The notes under the pieces: generated by a model
What the model saw: only the letters and a program-made list of their open reading frames with translations
Told to the model about the DNA's origin: nothing
Database searches by the model: none
NCBI GenBank assembly: GCA_943704525.1
Contig: CALSCQ010000402.1
Coordinates: forward strand, 1-55,220
DNA: 55,220 nucleotides
Origin: Pigoraptor vietnamica
Lineage: Eukaryota; Opisthokonta; Filasterea
Direction: 5' to 3'
Part shown: in pieces, positions 11,671-22,439 of the stretch
Layout: the number at the start of each line of letters is the position of its first letter
How positions within the stretch are numbered: position 1 is the stretch's first letter
Program-made: the position numbers and the translations under genes

Positions 11671-12877
11671 TTTCGCACGGAGCCGCCGGACAGGCGAGCC
11701 GAGATCAGCTCCAATCCATGTAAGTGGTTGATGTTTGAAAAATTGCACAGGCACCTGTTGGCAATCGGCGCCTATGCAACGTGTGCAAGGGGTATATATA
11801 CTGTTTCGTCACGGAGGGGTGTTGTGAGTACCGCGTGCATGTGTGTGCGTGTGTGTGTGTGTGTGTGACTGCATTGTGGCGTGAGCTAGCAAACTGTGTC
11901 GTCACATACGGGGGGACTGCATTCCGGGGGCAGATGAGTTATGCTATAAATACACATTCGAAAGACCAATATTAGAGTTTTACTAACACCGTATTTCCTT
12001 TGAAGGCTAAAATTTGTCCACAAAATATTAAATATATACCTCTAAGAAAGGCTACTCCTTTTAAAGGCAAGTCGCGCTGCGTGGGTGGGCCCTATCTCGT
12101 GACCTTCCATATAAGGGGGGTGCGGGGTCGCATTGAAAATGCTCTCTACAAAAGTCTCAATTTCCAATTCATAGAGTCTGGAAGTCATGACGATCCAACG
12201 ATTTATATGATTAAATATGGCAACTTCCGTAGTATCTTGCACACAAGTTCGGCTGCGGTGGGCTCCTCATTTTGGCTAGTGGAGTGTAAACAATGAATAA
12301 TAATGTTCGCAAGGCACAAAAAATAAATATTTTCAATACAAATTTCATACAGAATGGATTCGGTAATAAACAGTCCACGCAGCTGAAAATAAATGGGGGC
12401 TGTGCCGCTGTGTCGCCCACCGACTCGCCCGCAACCACACACACGCACACGCACACCGCACTCGCACGCAGACACGCATGCGCGTCTCTCTCGCTGGTCC
12501 CGCATCACGACAGAGTCGTACCACGGCCACGGCACTCGTGCGGCGCCGTTGGGGAGAGGCGATCGCGTGCGTGTGCTTCTTATATTGTGTGTTGTTGAAG
12601 AGTAACAGCTTGAGAGGGTGTGCTCCTTTTCGATCCCTCGTGCGCACTGTTTTGTTTTCATTCCGGTCCGAGTTTCAGGCACGGCCTTTACTCTTTTTGA
12701 GTTTTGAAACTTTCCAACATCGACACGGCAGCAGGTGTGTGGCGTGTGCATGGCGTACGACATTTGATTTCCGAACGCGCACTTTTGAGTTAGTTTGAAC
12801 GGTTCCAACGGCTTACACTTTTTATTGTTTCGTTTTTCCTTCTCTGTTGAATAGCTCGGTGCGAGTAAGCCGCGAAA
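11671..12877. other. Divergent intergenic region with an AT-rich island
   Basis: This 1.2 kb region separates the divergent BTAF1 and myosin-II genes and should contain both promoters. About 11930-12400 is far more AT-rich than its surroundings. It also holds a GT tract (about 11850-11868), a CA tract (about 12437-12462) and a pyrimidine-rich leader just before the myosin ATG. A 98-codon frame at 12000-12296 is open on the + strand but resembles nothing I know. I do not call a gene here. Confidence 0.5.
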
Positions 12878-15800
12878 ATGTCGAAGGGTGCGAAGGATAG
12901 CGAGGATGCCCTCCAGTACCTCGCCGTCAACCGCTCGTCGGGTGTGAGCGATGCGTCTGAGCAGGCCGAGTGGGGCTCGAAGAAGTGGGTGTGGATCCCC
13001 GACGCTGAGGAGGGCTTCGTCGCCGCGACGATCAAGAACGAGTCGGGCGAGAATGTCGACGTTGAGCTCACGAGCGGCAAGGTCACGTCGGTGAAGCGCG
13101 ACGACCTGCAAAAGATGAACCCGCCCAAGTTCGATAAGGTCGAGGACATGGCCGAGCTGTCTCACCTCAACGAGGCCTCGGTGCTCCACAACCTGCGCTC
13201 GCGCTACTATTCGAACCTGATCTACGTGAGTATGCTGCGGTGTTTGCGTGCGATCTTTTCGACCGTTGTTACTCGCCCTGTTTGCACTGACGCTGAACTT
13301 TTGCGCGACGATGCATTTATATGATGCTCATGCTGTGGTGGACTGCTACCCACAGACGTACTCCGGCCTGTTCTGCGTGGTCGTGAACCCGTACAAGCGC
13401 CTGCCGATCTACTCGGACAAGGTTGTCGACATGTATAAGGGCCGCCGGCGCCAGGAGTGCCCCCCGCACATCTTTGCGCTCACGGACATGGCCTACCGCG
13501 ACATGCTGTCGGGTGCGTGTTCTCGGCGAATTTTTTCGCCCGCATGCGAGAGCGCCCTGTTCAAATTTGTTTGTGGTTGTCGCCGTGGGGTTTGAGTTGC
13601 GATGCGCTGACTGTGCCGTGCCATTCCTGCGAGCGCAGACAAGGAGAACCAGTCGATTCTCTGCACGGGTGAGTCCGGCGCCGGCAAGACGGAGAACACG
13701 AAGAAGGTCATCCAGTACCTCGCCGGCATTGCCACGGGCAACAGCAAGGCCCAGGTGGGATGCGCATGCGATGGTTGAGTTGTCGGGCGTCTGTGTCTCC
13801 GAAGTGTGCGACGTGGCTGACGCTGTTTTGCTTCTGCCGTGCGCCTCTTCTCGAACAGGGCGAGCTCGAGCAGCAGCTCCTTCGCGCGAACCCCATCCTC
13901 GAGGCGTTCGGCAACGCCAAGACGGTGAAGAACGACAACTCGTCGCGCTTTGGCAAGTTCATCCGCATCGAGTTTGACCGCTCGGGCTACATCAGCGGCG
14001 GCAACATCGAGACGTACCTCCTCGAGAAGTCGCGCTCGGTGCGCCAGTCGCCGGAGGAGCGCAACTTCCACATTTTCTTCCAGCTTCTGCGCGGCGCGTC
14101 GTCGGACCTCCGCAAGGAGCTCGTCCTCGAGGACATGAACTCGTACAAGTTCCTCTGCGGCGAGAAGATTGTCGACAACGTCGACGATGCGAAGGAGTTT
14201 AAGGACACGCTCGAGGCGATGCGCATCGTCCAGATCTCGGACGAGGAGCAGAAGAGCGTGTGGAAGATCATCTCGGGCATCCTGCACATGGGCAACATCG
14301 AGATTGCGCAGGACAAGCGCTCGGACCAGGCGATGATGCCGAACACGACGGTCGCGCAGAAGGTGTGCCACCTCTTCGGCATCCCGATCAACGACTTCCA
14401 GAAGTCGCTCCTCACGCCGCGCGTCAAGGCCGGCCGCGACCTCGTCACGAAGCAGCAGAACAAGGAGCAGGTCGAGTTTGCGATCGAGGCGCTGTCGAAG
14501 GCGATGTACGAGCGCCTCTTCAAGTGGATCGTCGCCAAGATTAACAAGGTCCTCGACACGAAGAACCGCGGCGCGACGTTCATCGGCATTCTCGACATTG
14601 CGGGCTTTGAGATCTTCCAGCTCAACTCGTTTGAGCAGCTCTGCATCAACTACACGAACGAGAAGCTGCAGCAGCTCTTCAACCACCACATGTTCGTGCT
14701 CGAGCAGGAGGAGTACAAGAAGGAGAACATCGAGTGGACGTTCATCGACTTCGGCCTCGACCTCCAGCCCTGCATCGACCTCATCGACAAGGTGTGTGTT
14801 CGCATTGTGTGTGTGCGTGCGTGCGCGTGTGTCTGTGTATCTGTATGTGTGCGTGTGCCTGTGTTCGTGTGTGCGTGTGCGTGTCTGTGTGCGTGTCTGT
14901 GTGCGTGGATATGTGTGTGCGTGTACGTGTGCGTGTGTGTGCGTGCGTGTGCGTGCGTGTGCGTGCTTGCGTGTGCGTGCGTGCGTGTGTGTGTGCGGGA
15001 GTTCGTGCATGTGTGTTTGTGTTGGTGTGGGTGCTACATTGTATGGCACGCGCTATGCATCAACTGCGTCAGCTGTTGTGTGTCTGTGCTTACGCTCTGT
15101 CTTTTCCCGTCACTTCCCGCAGCCGCTCGGCATTCTCTCGATGCTCGACGAGGAGTGCATCATGCCCAAGGCGACGGACAAGACGTTCGTCGAGAAGCTC
15201 GACAAGAACCACGACAAAAAGCACCCCAAGTACAAGAAGCCGCACTTCAAGTCGGGCAACGACTTCACCGTCGTCCACTACGCCGGCGAGGTCGAGTACA
15301 AGGCCGAGTTTTGGCTCACGAAGAACATGGACCCGCTCAACGACAACGTCACGGCGCTGTTCGAGGCGGCGAGCGAGCCGCTCGTCAAGGAGCTCTGGGA
15401 CGGCTACGTCGCGCCCACGGTCGGCGGCGGCGATGGCGCGTTCGGCGCCACGCGCCAGCGCAAGGGCATGTTCCGGACGGTCGCGCAGATCCACAAGGAG
15501 CAGCTCGACAACCTCATGACGACGCTGCACAACACGTCGCCCCACTTCGTTCGCTGCATCATCCCCAACCACCAGAAGAAGGCGGGCAAGATCGCGGCGC
15601 ACCTCGTCCTCGACCAGCTGCGCTGCAACGGTGTGCTCGAGGGCATTCGCATCTGCCGCCAGGGCTTCCCGAACCGCATCCCCTTTATGGAGTTCAAGCA
15701 GCGGTACGAGATCCTCACGCCCGGCGCCGTCCCCAAGGGCTTCATGGACGGGCGCAAGGCCGTCCAGAAGATGGTCGAGGCGCTCGACCTTGACGCGAAC

Positions 15801-18800
15801 GAGTACCGCCTCGGCTCGAGCAAGATCTTCTTCCGCGCCGGCGTGCTCGCCCAGCTCGAGGAGCAGCGCGACATCAAGCTCACGAAGATCGTCAAGGAGT
15901 TCCAGGCGTACTGCCGCGGCTACATCGCGCGCCAGCAGTTCAAGAAGATGATGAGCAACGAGACGGCGATTCGCATCATCCAGCGCAACGTCAAGCGGTA
16001 CCTCGTGCTCCGCAGCTGGGCGTGGTGGAAGCTCTTCACCAAGGTCAAGCCGCTGCTCGCCGTCGCGCGCCAGGAGGACGAGATGCGCCAGCGCGAGGAG
16101 GAGATGAAGAAGGTGCAGGAGCGCGCCGATCGCGAGGAGGCCGCGCGCATCGAGCTCGAGAAGACGGTGTCGAAGCTGCTCGAGGAGAAGAAGCAGCTCT
16201 CGGAGAGCCTCGCGAACGAGAAGGAGGCGTGCGACGAGGCCGAGGAGGTCAGCAAGCGCCTGCAGGCGAAGAAGGCGGAGCTCGAGGCGATGGTGCAGGA
16301 CCTCGAGGGACGCCTCGCCGAGGAGGAGGACAACGGCCTCAAGATCGCGACCGAGAAGAAGAAGCTCGAGGCCCAGATCGAGGAGATCAACGCCCGCGTG
16401 GAGGAGCTCGACGCGATCCGCGCCAAGCTGGAACAGGACAAGGCGGCGCGCGAGGCGCAGCTGAAGAAGACGGAGGACCAGCTCGCGGTCGAGACGGACA
16501 CGAGCCAGCGCCTCGCCAAGGAGAAGAAGGGCCTCGAGGACCGCATCGGCGAGCTCACGGCGTCGCTGCAGGACGAGGAGGACAAGGCCAAGCACCTTGC
16601 CAAGCTCAAGACGAAGCTCGAGGGCACGGTCGCCGAGCTCGAGGAGCGCGTCGCGAAGGAGGAGGGCATCCGCCAGGAGAACGAGAAGCAGCGCCGCAAG
16701 CTCGAGACGGACCTCCGCGACCTCAAGGACCAGATTGCCGCGCTCCAGCGCGAGAACGAGGAGCTCAAGGCGCAGCTCGAGAAGAAGCAGCAGGAGCTCG
16801 ACGCCGTCGCCAAGCAGCTCGAGGCGGAGACGGCCGCGAAGGGCGCCCTCGACAAGGCCAAGCGCGAGCTCGCCGCCCACGTCGAGGAGCTCCAGGAGGA
16901 CCTCGAGTCGGAGCGCGCCGCGAAGGCCAAGATTGAGAAGGCGCGCAAGGACCTCGCCGACGAGCTCGACCAGCTGCGCGCGCAGCTCGAGGACAGCGCG
17001 GACGCGACGGCGGCCCAGCAGCAGCTGCGGTCGAAGCGCGAACAGGAGATCAACGACCTCAACAAGCGCCTCCAGGAGGAGACGGCCGCACGCGAGGAGG
17101 CCCTCGCCCAGCTCCGCAAGAAGCACCAGGCGTCGGTCGAGGAGGCCGCCCAGAAGACGGAGGCCGCGAACAAGCAGATTGCCGCGCTCGAGAAGGCGCG
17201 CCACACGCTCGAGGGCGAGAAGAGCGACCTCTCCGGCGAGGTGGAGCAGCTCAAGAAGCAGGCCGCCGACGTCGACAAGAAGCGCAAGACGCTCGAGGCC
17301 CAGCTCAACGACGCCAACGCCAAGATCAAGGAGGAGGAGCGCCGCCGCGGCGAGCTCGAGGCGAGCGTCGCGAAGCTCACGACGGAGCTCGAGTCCGTGT
17401 CGAAGCGTCTCGACGAGCGTGAGAGCCAGGGCGGCGCATCGGAGAAGGCCAGGAAGAACCTTGAGGAGCAGCTCGAGACTGTGCGCTCGCAGCTGGAGGA
17501 GGAGAACCGCGCCAAGCTGTCGCTCGCGTCGAAGCTCAAGCAGGAGCAGGGCGAGGTCGAGCGCCTCCACGAGCACGTCGAGGAGGAGGCCGCTAAGCGC
17601 GCCGCCGCGGAGAAGCAGGTGTCGGCGCTCATGTCGCAGATTGCCGAGGCCAAGCGGAAGAGCGAGGGCGACGCGTCTGCGCTCGAGGACGCCGAGAGCG
17701 CTCGCCGCAAGCTCGCGAAGGAGCTTGAGGAGGAGCGCGCGCGCGCCGAGGACATGCAGCGCGACAAGGCCAACTTCGAGAAGACGCGCCAGCGCATGCA
17801 GAGCGAGCTCGACGACCTGCAGCTGCAGATTGAGAAGGAGCGCACGAACCGCGGCAACCTCGAGAAGAAGCAGCGCAAGTTCGACCAGACGCTCGCGGAG
17901 GAGAAGCAACGCGCCGACGACGCCCTCGCCGAGCGCGATGCGGCCCAGAAGGAGGCGCGCGAGCTGCAGACCAAGGTCATCACGCTCCAGAAGAACGTGG
18001 ACGAGTACGAGCAGCGCGTCGCCGAGATTGAGCGCAGCCGCAAGCAGCTGCAGGCCGAGCTCCAGTCGCTCATCGAGAACAAGGACGACGCCGGCAAGTC
18101 GAAGCACGAGATGGAGAAGGCGAAGCGCGCCCTCGAGCAGCTCGTGCAGGAGCAGAAGACGCAGCTGGAGGAGCTCGAGGACGAGCTGCAGGTGACGGAG
18201 GACGCCAAGCTCCGCCTCGAGGTCAACATCCAGGCCCTCAAGGCGCAGATGGAGCGCGACGCGAACGCGCGCGAGGAGGCGTCGGAGGAGGGCCGCAAGG
18301 CGCTCGTCAACCGCCTGCGCGAACTCGAGGAGGAGCTCGAGGAGGAGCGCAAGGGGCGCTCGAACCTCGCCGGCCAGAAGAAGAAGCTCGAGCTCGACCT
18401 CGCCGAGGCCGAGGGCCGCGTCGAGGAGGCGAACAAGCTCAAGGAGGAGGCCGTCAAGCAGCTCAAGAAGGCGCAGTCGACTGCGAAGGACGCCCAGCGC
18501 GAGGCGGAGGACGCGCGCGCTGCCCGCGAGGAGCTTGCGGCGCAGGTCAAGGAACTCGAGCGCAAAGCGTCGTCGGCGACGAGCGAGCTGGATCAGGCGC
18601 GTGCCGCGCTGGAGCAGGCCGAGCGCGCCCGCAAGGCTGCCGAGCTCGAGCGCGACGAGCTTCAGGAGGAGGCTGCGAGTGCGCAATCGATGCAGCAGAC
18701 GCTGACGGACGCCAAGCGCCGTGCCGAGAACGAGCTTGCACGCGTGCAGGAGGAGCTCGAGGAGGAGATTGCCAATGCCGAGGCCAGCGTGGAGAAGGCG

Positions 18801-19541
18801 CGCAAGAACCAGGTGCTCGTCGAGCAGCTTCAGCTCGAGCTCGCCTCGGAGCGCGATGCGTTCCAGAAGGCCGACGCCGCCAAGGTACGAGTTTTCCGTG
18901 TCCGCAGTGCTGTATTGTGTCACAGTTTGTCTCGTGTATCATTTCGCTGACTCATCCTTTCGTGCTGTGCAGGCTGCGCTTGAGCGCCAGAACAAGGAGT
19001 ACAAGGCGAAGCTCGAGGAGCTCGAGTCGACGCTCAAGGGCAAGGGCAAGGCCGCCGCCGCCCAGCTGGAGGCGAAGGTGCGCGAGCTCGAGTCGCAGCT
19101 CGAGGAGGAGGCGCGCGCCAAGCAGGAGTCTCAGCGCATCAAGCAGAAGCAGGACCGGTGGGTGCTTTGTCGCCGTTGTCTGTGTCGAACGGGCATCCCT
19201 TTGAGAGAGGTGCATGTTTGTCGGTGAGCGTGCGCGCTAAAAAATGTCCGCTTCGTTTGCGCAGCCGCATCCGCGAGCTCCAGGCTCAGGTGGAGGAGGA
19301 GCACAAGCAGGCCGAAGCCTTCAAGGACGAGGCGACCAAGAGCAGCGCGAAGCTCAAGTCGCTCAAGCGCCAGGTCGAGGAGGCTGAGGAGGAGGTGCAG
19401 CGGGCGAACGCCGGCAAGCGGAAGGTCCAGCGCGAGGCCGAGGAACAGGCCGAGCTTGTCGAGTCTCTCCAGCGCGAGATTGCGTCGCTCAAGTCGAAGG
19501 CGAAGCGCGCCACGACGTCTGCGAAGGACGACGACGAATAG
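12878..19541 (+). CDS. Conventional (class II) myosin heavy chain
   Basis: Seven exons: 12878-13225, 13356-13512, 13639-13754, 13859-14791, 15123-18884, 18973-19157, 19265-19541. They total 5778 nt, giving 1925 residues. An N-terminal SH3-like fold (about residues 25-80) precedes the motor. The P-loop is GESGAGKT at 179-186, switch I is NDNSSRFG from 232, and switch II is DIAGFE at 453-458. A neck of about two IQ-like helices follows ([12 protein letters not shown] near 777; [12 protein letters not shown] next). From about residue 840 there is a continuous heptad coiled coil of more than 1000 residues, ending in a short non-helical [12 protein letters not shown] tail. It should form bipolar actin-pulling filaments for cytokinesis and cortical tension. 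The long tail exon (3762 nt) has no intron. Loop 2 (around [16 protein letters not shown]) is Gly-rich and fairly short. Confidence 0.97.
14792..15122 (+). repeat. GT-rich microsatellite filling myosin intron 4
   Basis: Between donor AAG|GTGTGTG and acceptor CCCGCAG, the first two thirds of this 331-nt intron are degenerate (GT/GTGC)n repeats. It is the longest intron of the gene. The repeats start directly at the donor. Confidence 0.85.
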
Positions 19542-19874
19542 ACGTTGCGCGTGCGTTCCCGTTGCGCATTGCAAGCGTGCGTGCCCGCCACATCGGACGT
19601 CTCTCGCGCCGTTTCTTCTTTTTCCATTTTCTTTTCCTTTCTTTTTTTCTTTCTTGGCAACAACGCCTTTATGTGCAGTGCGTGCTTTTTTTGTGGTGGA
19701 CCGAGCCATCATTGTAATATGAGACTGTGATCCCAAAAGACCAAGCCGAGCGAAATTTATTGTTGCCATCTCTGGCTGAAGATGTATGGAGTCACGTGAG
19801 CGCCCCACACAAAGAGAGGGCTGTTGCAATCCCTTTCAGCGTCAAGAATCTTTCTTCGTCATTTGCCAATCCGG

Positions 19875-19905
<31 letters not shown>

Positions 19906-20075
19906 ACACAGCGACCCTCTTGCTCATCTCGGTTTTCTTATAAGTTCGATGAAATTGTCGAAGTTGGTTGCTTTTTCGTCTTCGGAGCTGAGAGGGCCTG
20001 TGAGGCCCGTCGCCGATTTCGCCTGTTGCACTCTTTCATGCCGAGCTTATGACGAACCGGATAGCGCTCTCTGAG
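19542..20075 (+). other. Spacer: myosin 3' UTR and syntaxin-8 promoter
   Basis: A pyrimidine-rich stretch (about 19608-19655) follows the myosin stop, and a (CA)n tract lies at about 19876-19911. No gene is recognisable. Confidence 0.4.
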
Positions 20076-21826
20076 ATGGCGAAGGGCGACGCTTGGTGCG
20101 TGCCTCTGTCCCTCATTTTTGCATTACAACAATCGTGTTTTCTGAATTCTGTTTCTTCTTTTTTGTACTGTCGACGTGTTTCCCCTTCTTTCGTCGTCAC
20201 GTGTGCGTTGTTGGATTAACATTAGCGAATCACAGGCTCGCCGAGTGCGACCGCCTCAACCGTTTGGCGGATGAGGTGATGGCCGATTTGAGTGAGCGCA
20301 CGAAGCTTCAAAAGAGTGGCGGAATGGCTTCGAAGGTGGAGACTGAATACACACGCACACACGCGCGCACACACACACACGCACATACACGCACACACAC
20401 ACATGCACACAAACACACACACACACACACAAACCACACACACGCGTTCCCCGCCTTAGAGCTTCTGTGTTCAACTTTGGTGTTTGTATTGTTTCGCCTT
20501 GTCGTTTTTGCGAGAAACAGTGTGGGCTGATGACATCGTTGTTTTGTAGCATGACGGAGGGTGTGGGTAATGTATGTCGAGCACTGTATGCCCGGGTCAC
20601 TCTCGGATTGCACCATCTTGTAGCGGACAGTAGAGAGTGCACGCAATATGTCCTCGTCCTCTTTCTGTCTCTCAACTGTACGTCCACGCAGGTTATTGCG
20701 GGTATTCAGAGCAAGCTGGGAAAGCTCAGCGCAGACACATACAAGCTTGAAGATGCGCTTCTCTCTGAGGCGCGGCAATTTCGCATGTGAGTGTATGGCT
20801 TCTATTCGCTTGTCATGTCTCTCTCTGTGTCTTTTAGAGTCGGTGGGGGTTCAACCCCTATTATATGACTATGCGAACTGAAGTCTCTGTCTTTATTTCT
20901 TCATAAGTTTAAGAACTCTATTCGGTGGTGGAAATTGGTTCTAACGTTGAGTTTGCGCACGCCAGGCCCGAGCGCGAACTTGCGCGTCGGAAAGACGAGG
21001 TTCAGCGCCTGAAGGCTCGGGTGGAGAACATGCGACAGCAACAGCGCAAGGAAGTGACCTTTGCTGCGGATGACGAGTGGGTGTCTTTTTTAAGTGTCGC
21101 TGAACTTTGAATTTCCTATTATTATTTTCTCGTTTGCTTTTTCGTCGGTGCGTCACTTCTTTACAAGTAACCCATTTTCTCCGCAGTGACGAATTGCTCG
21201 ACGCCGGTGCCCCGTCGGGAGGGGCCTCAGGGCCCAGGGCGTGGGGACGCGAGACAGAGGACACGCGGGGCATGGGCAATGACGCGCTGCTTCAACGACA
21301 AACGGACGTAATGCGCGGTAAGTGTCCCTGTTCTGATATAGTACTAATGGTTTAGATGCTCAAACGGCGTCCACTAACATGTTGCCGTGTTCGCTCGGTA
21401 GATCAAGATGAAGGACTCGAGGCGCTGTCGCAAAGTATTCGGCGACAGCGGCAAATTGGCGTCGCACTCTCTGACCAACTGGATGCCGACGCCGGTGTGT
21501 GCTGTTGCGAGCTGAACGTGGTGTTTGTGCCGGTATGCTTTCTCCCTTGTTTCTCACTATGTAGGTCGCCGCAGACCTTTTGGACGATTTGGAGAGGGGC
21601 ACCGACCACACACGCGCTCTTATTGACCGCGAGACGAAGCACGTTCTCACTGTCAGCGAGAAGGCCGGCAGCTGCGGTGGGTCTGAACACTGTTGTAATG
21701 GGTCGCGTTGATTTCTTGGTGCATCTTTTCTGACGGCGACTGTTATGCCTCTATCTCGCAGGCTTCATTGTGTGCATAATTCTCCTCTTTGTCGCCATCA
21801 TTGTTGTTATAGCCATCCCGACATAG
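20076..21826 (+). CDS. STX8: Syntaxin-8-like Qc-SNARE
   Basis: Eight exons: 20076-20095, 20236-20335, 20692-20786, 20966-21076, 21187-21317, 21402-21494, 21575-21676, 21762-21826. They total 717 nt, giving 238 residues; human STX8 has 236. The N-terminal helices begin MAKGDAWLAECDRLNRLADE, like the DPW/helix start of STX8. A linker contains ETEDTRGMGNDALLQRQ, matching the 'EETRGLGFDEIRQQQ' region. The SNARE motif is DQDEGLEALSQSIRRQ through LLDDLERGTDHTRALI, followed by SEKAGSC and a C-terminal membrane anchor of about 20 residues ending at IAIPT. It should act in early/late endosome fusion with Qa, Qb and R partners. The predicted zero-layer residue aligns with Asp rather than Gln. The first coding exon is 20 nt. 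Confidence 0.92.
20349..20446 (+). repeat. CA-rich microsatellite in syntaxin-8 intron 2
   Basis: About 100 nt of (CA)n interrupted by CG, TG and AA steps, beginning a few bases after the donor of intron 2. Confidence 0.85.
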
Positions 21827-22439
21827 ACTGACGGCAACGCCAGCGTCGTGCCTCCATCACGTGTCATCACGTGACTTTGGATTTACTCTGGAGAATCCCG
21901 GTCCGCCCACATTTTGCCTTTTGTCGCGCGTAATAAATTCGGTTGACTATAGAAAATGTATCAAAAATCGACTGTCAAATAACCCCTTGGGGCCTTACAT
22001 GCAGGTGCCTCGGTGCTCGTTGGTGGCGATTGGCTGCGCCACCACACGCGCGGTACACACACACGCACGCACGCTTGCTTGCTGACTGTCGTTTGACGTC
22101 TCTCGGCAGGACTTGGCGTTCCGTCGACTTGCGCTGGAGTGGCCCATGCCGGCCTCTACGACAACCGCGCAGTTATCAGACGTTGTTGAGCTCTCTCGGT
22201 ACTTGTAAGGTTGCGAATTCGCGCACAAAGTAGTGCGTGGGTTCGCCTTGTGTGTCGGTGTCAGCCGGCATTTAGTGAGGGCACGCGCGCAGTGGCGTGT
22301 GCCCACGTTGGAAGTCACTCCCCTTTCATAGAGGGACTCGGATTAACGTCTGGTGCGACTGCGGGGTCGCGGCACGCACCCGCCGTTTGCGGTGTGTTGG
22401 GGTTAGCTCTGGGACGCGCGTGCGTCCGCGGCGGGGAGA
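21827..22439 (+). other. Spacer: syntaxin-8 3' UTR and intersectin promoter
   Basis: A canonical AATAAA lies at 21932-21937, about 106 nt after the syntaxin-8 stop, and is the likely poly(A) signal. Two E-boxes lie before it (listed separately). The stretch 22000-22440 is GC-rich and runs up to the intersectin ATG. No gene is seen. Confidence 0.5.
21858..21873. promoter_or_regulatory. Pair of CACGTG E-boxes spaced 10 bp
   Basis: CACGTG occurs at 21858-21863 and again at 21868-21873, one helical turn apart. The second is embedded in TCACGTGAC, close to the bHLH-zip CLEAR consensus. They lie 3' of the SNARE and 567 nt before the intersectin ATG. CACGTG occurs elsewhere in this GC-rich window, so function is uncertain. 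Confidence 0.25.

Noticed and set aside
12000-12296. 98-codon + frame in the AT-rich island
   Set aside because: No recognisable domain, no splice partners and composition unlike the real exons. It is kept only as a region of interest.
15090-18923. 1277-codon open frame on the minus strand opposite the myosin tail
   Set aside because: It is antisense to a clear myosin coiled coil; GC-rich third positions and GAG/AAG codons leave the reverse frame without stops (Leu-rich nonsense).
20830-20880. GGGGTTCAACCCC hairpin resembling a T-arm in a syntaxin-8 intron
   Set aside because: The rest of a tRNA cloverleaf is absent; it is a chance short inverted repeat in an intron.
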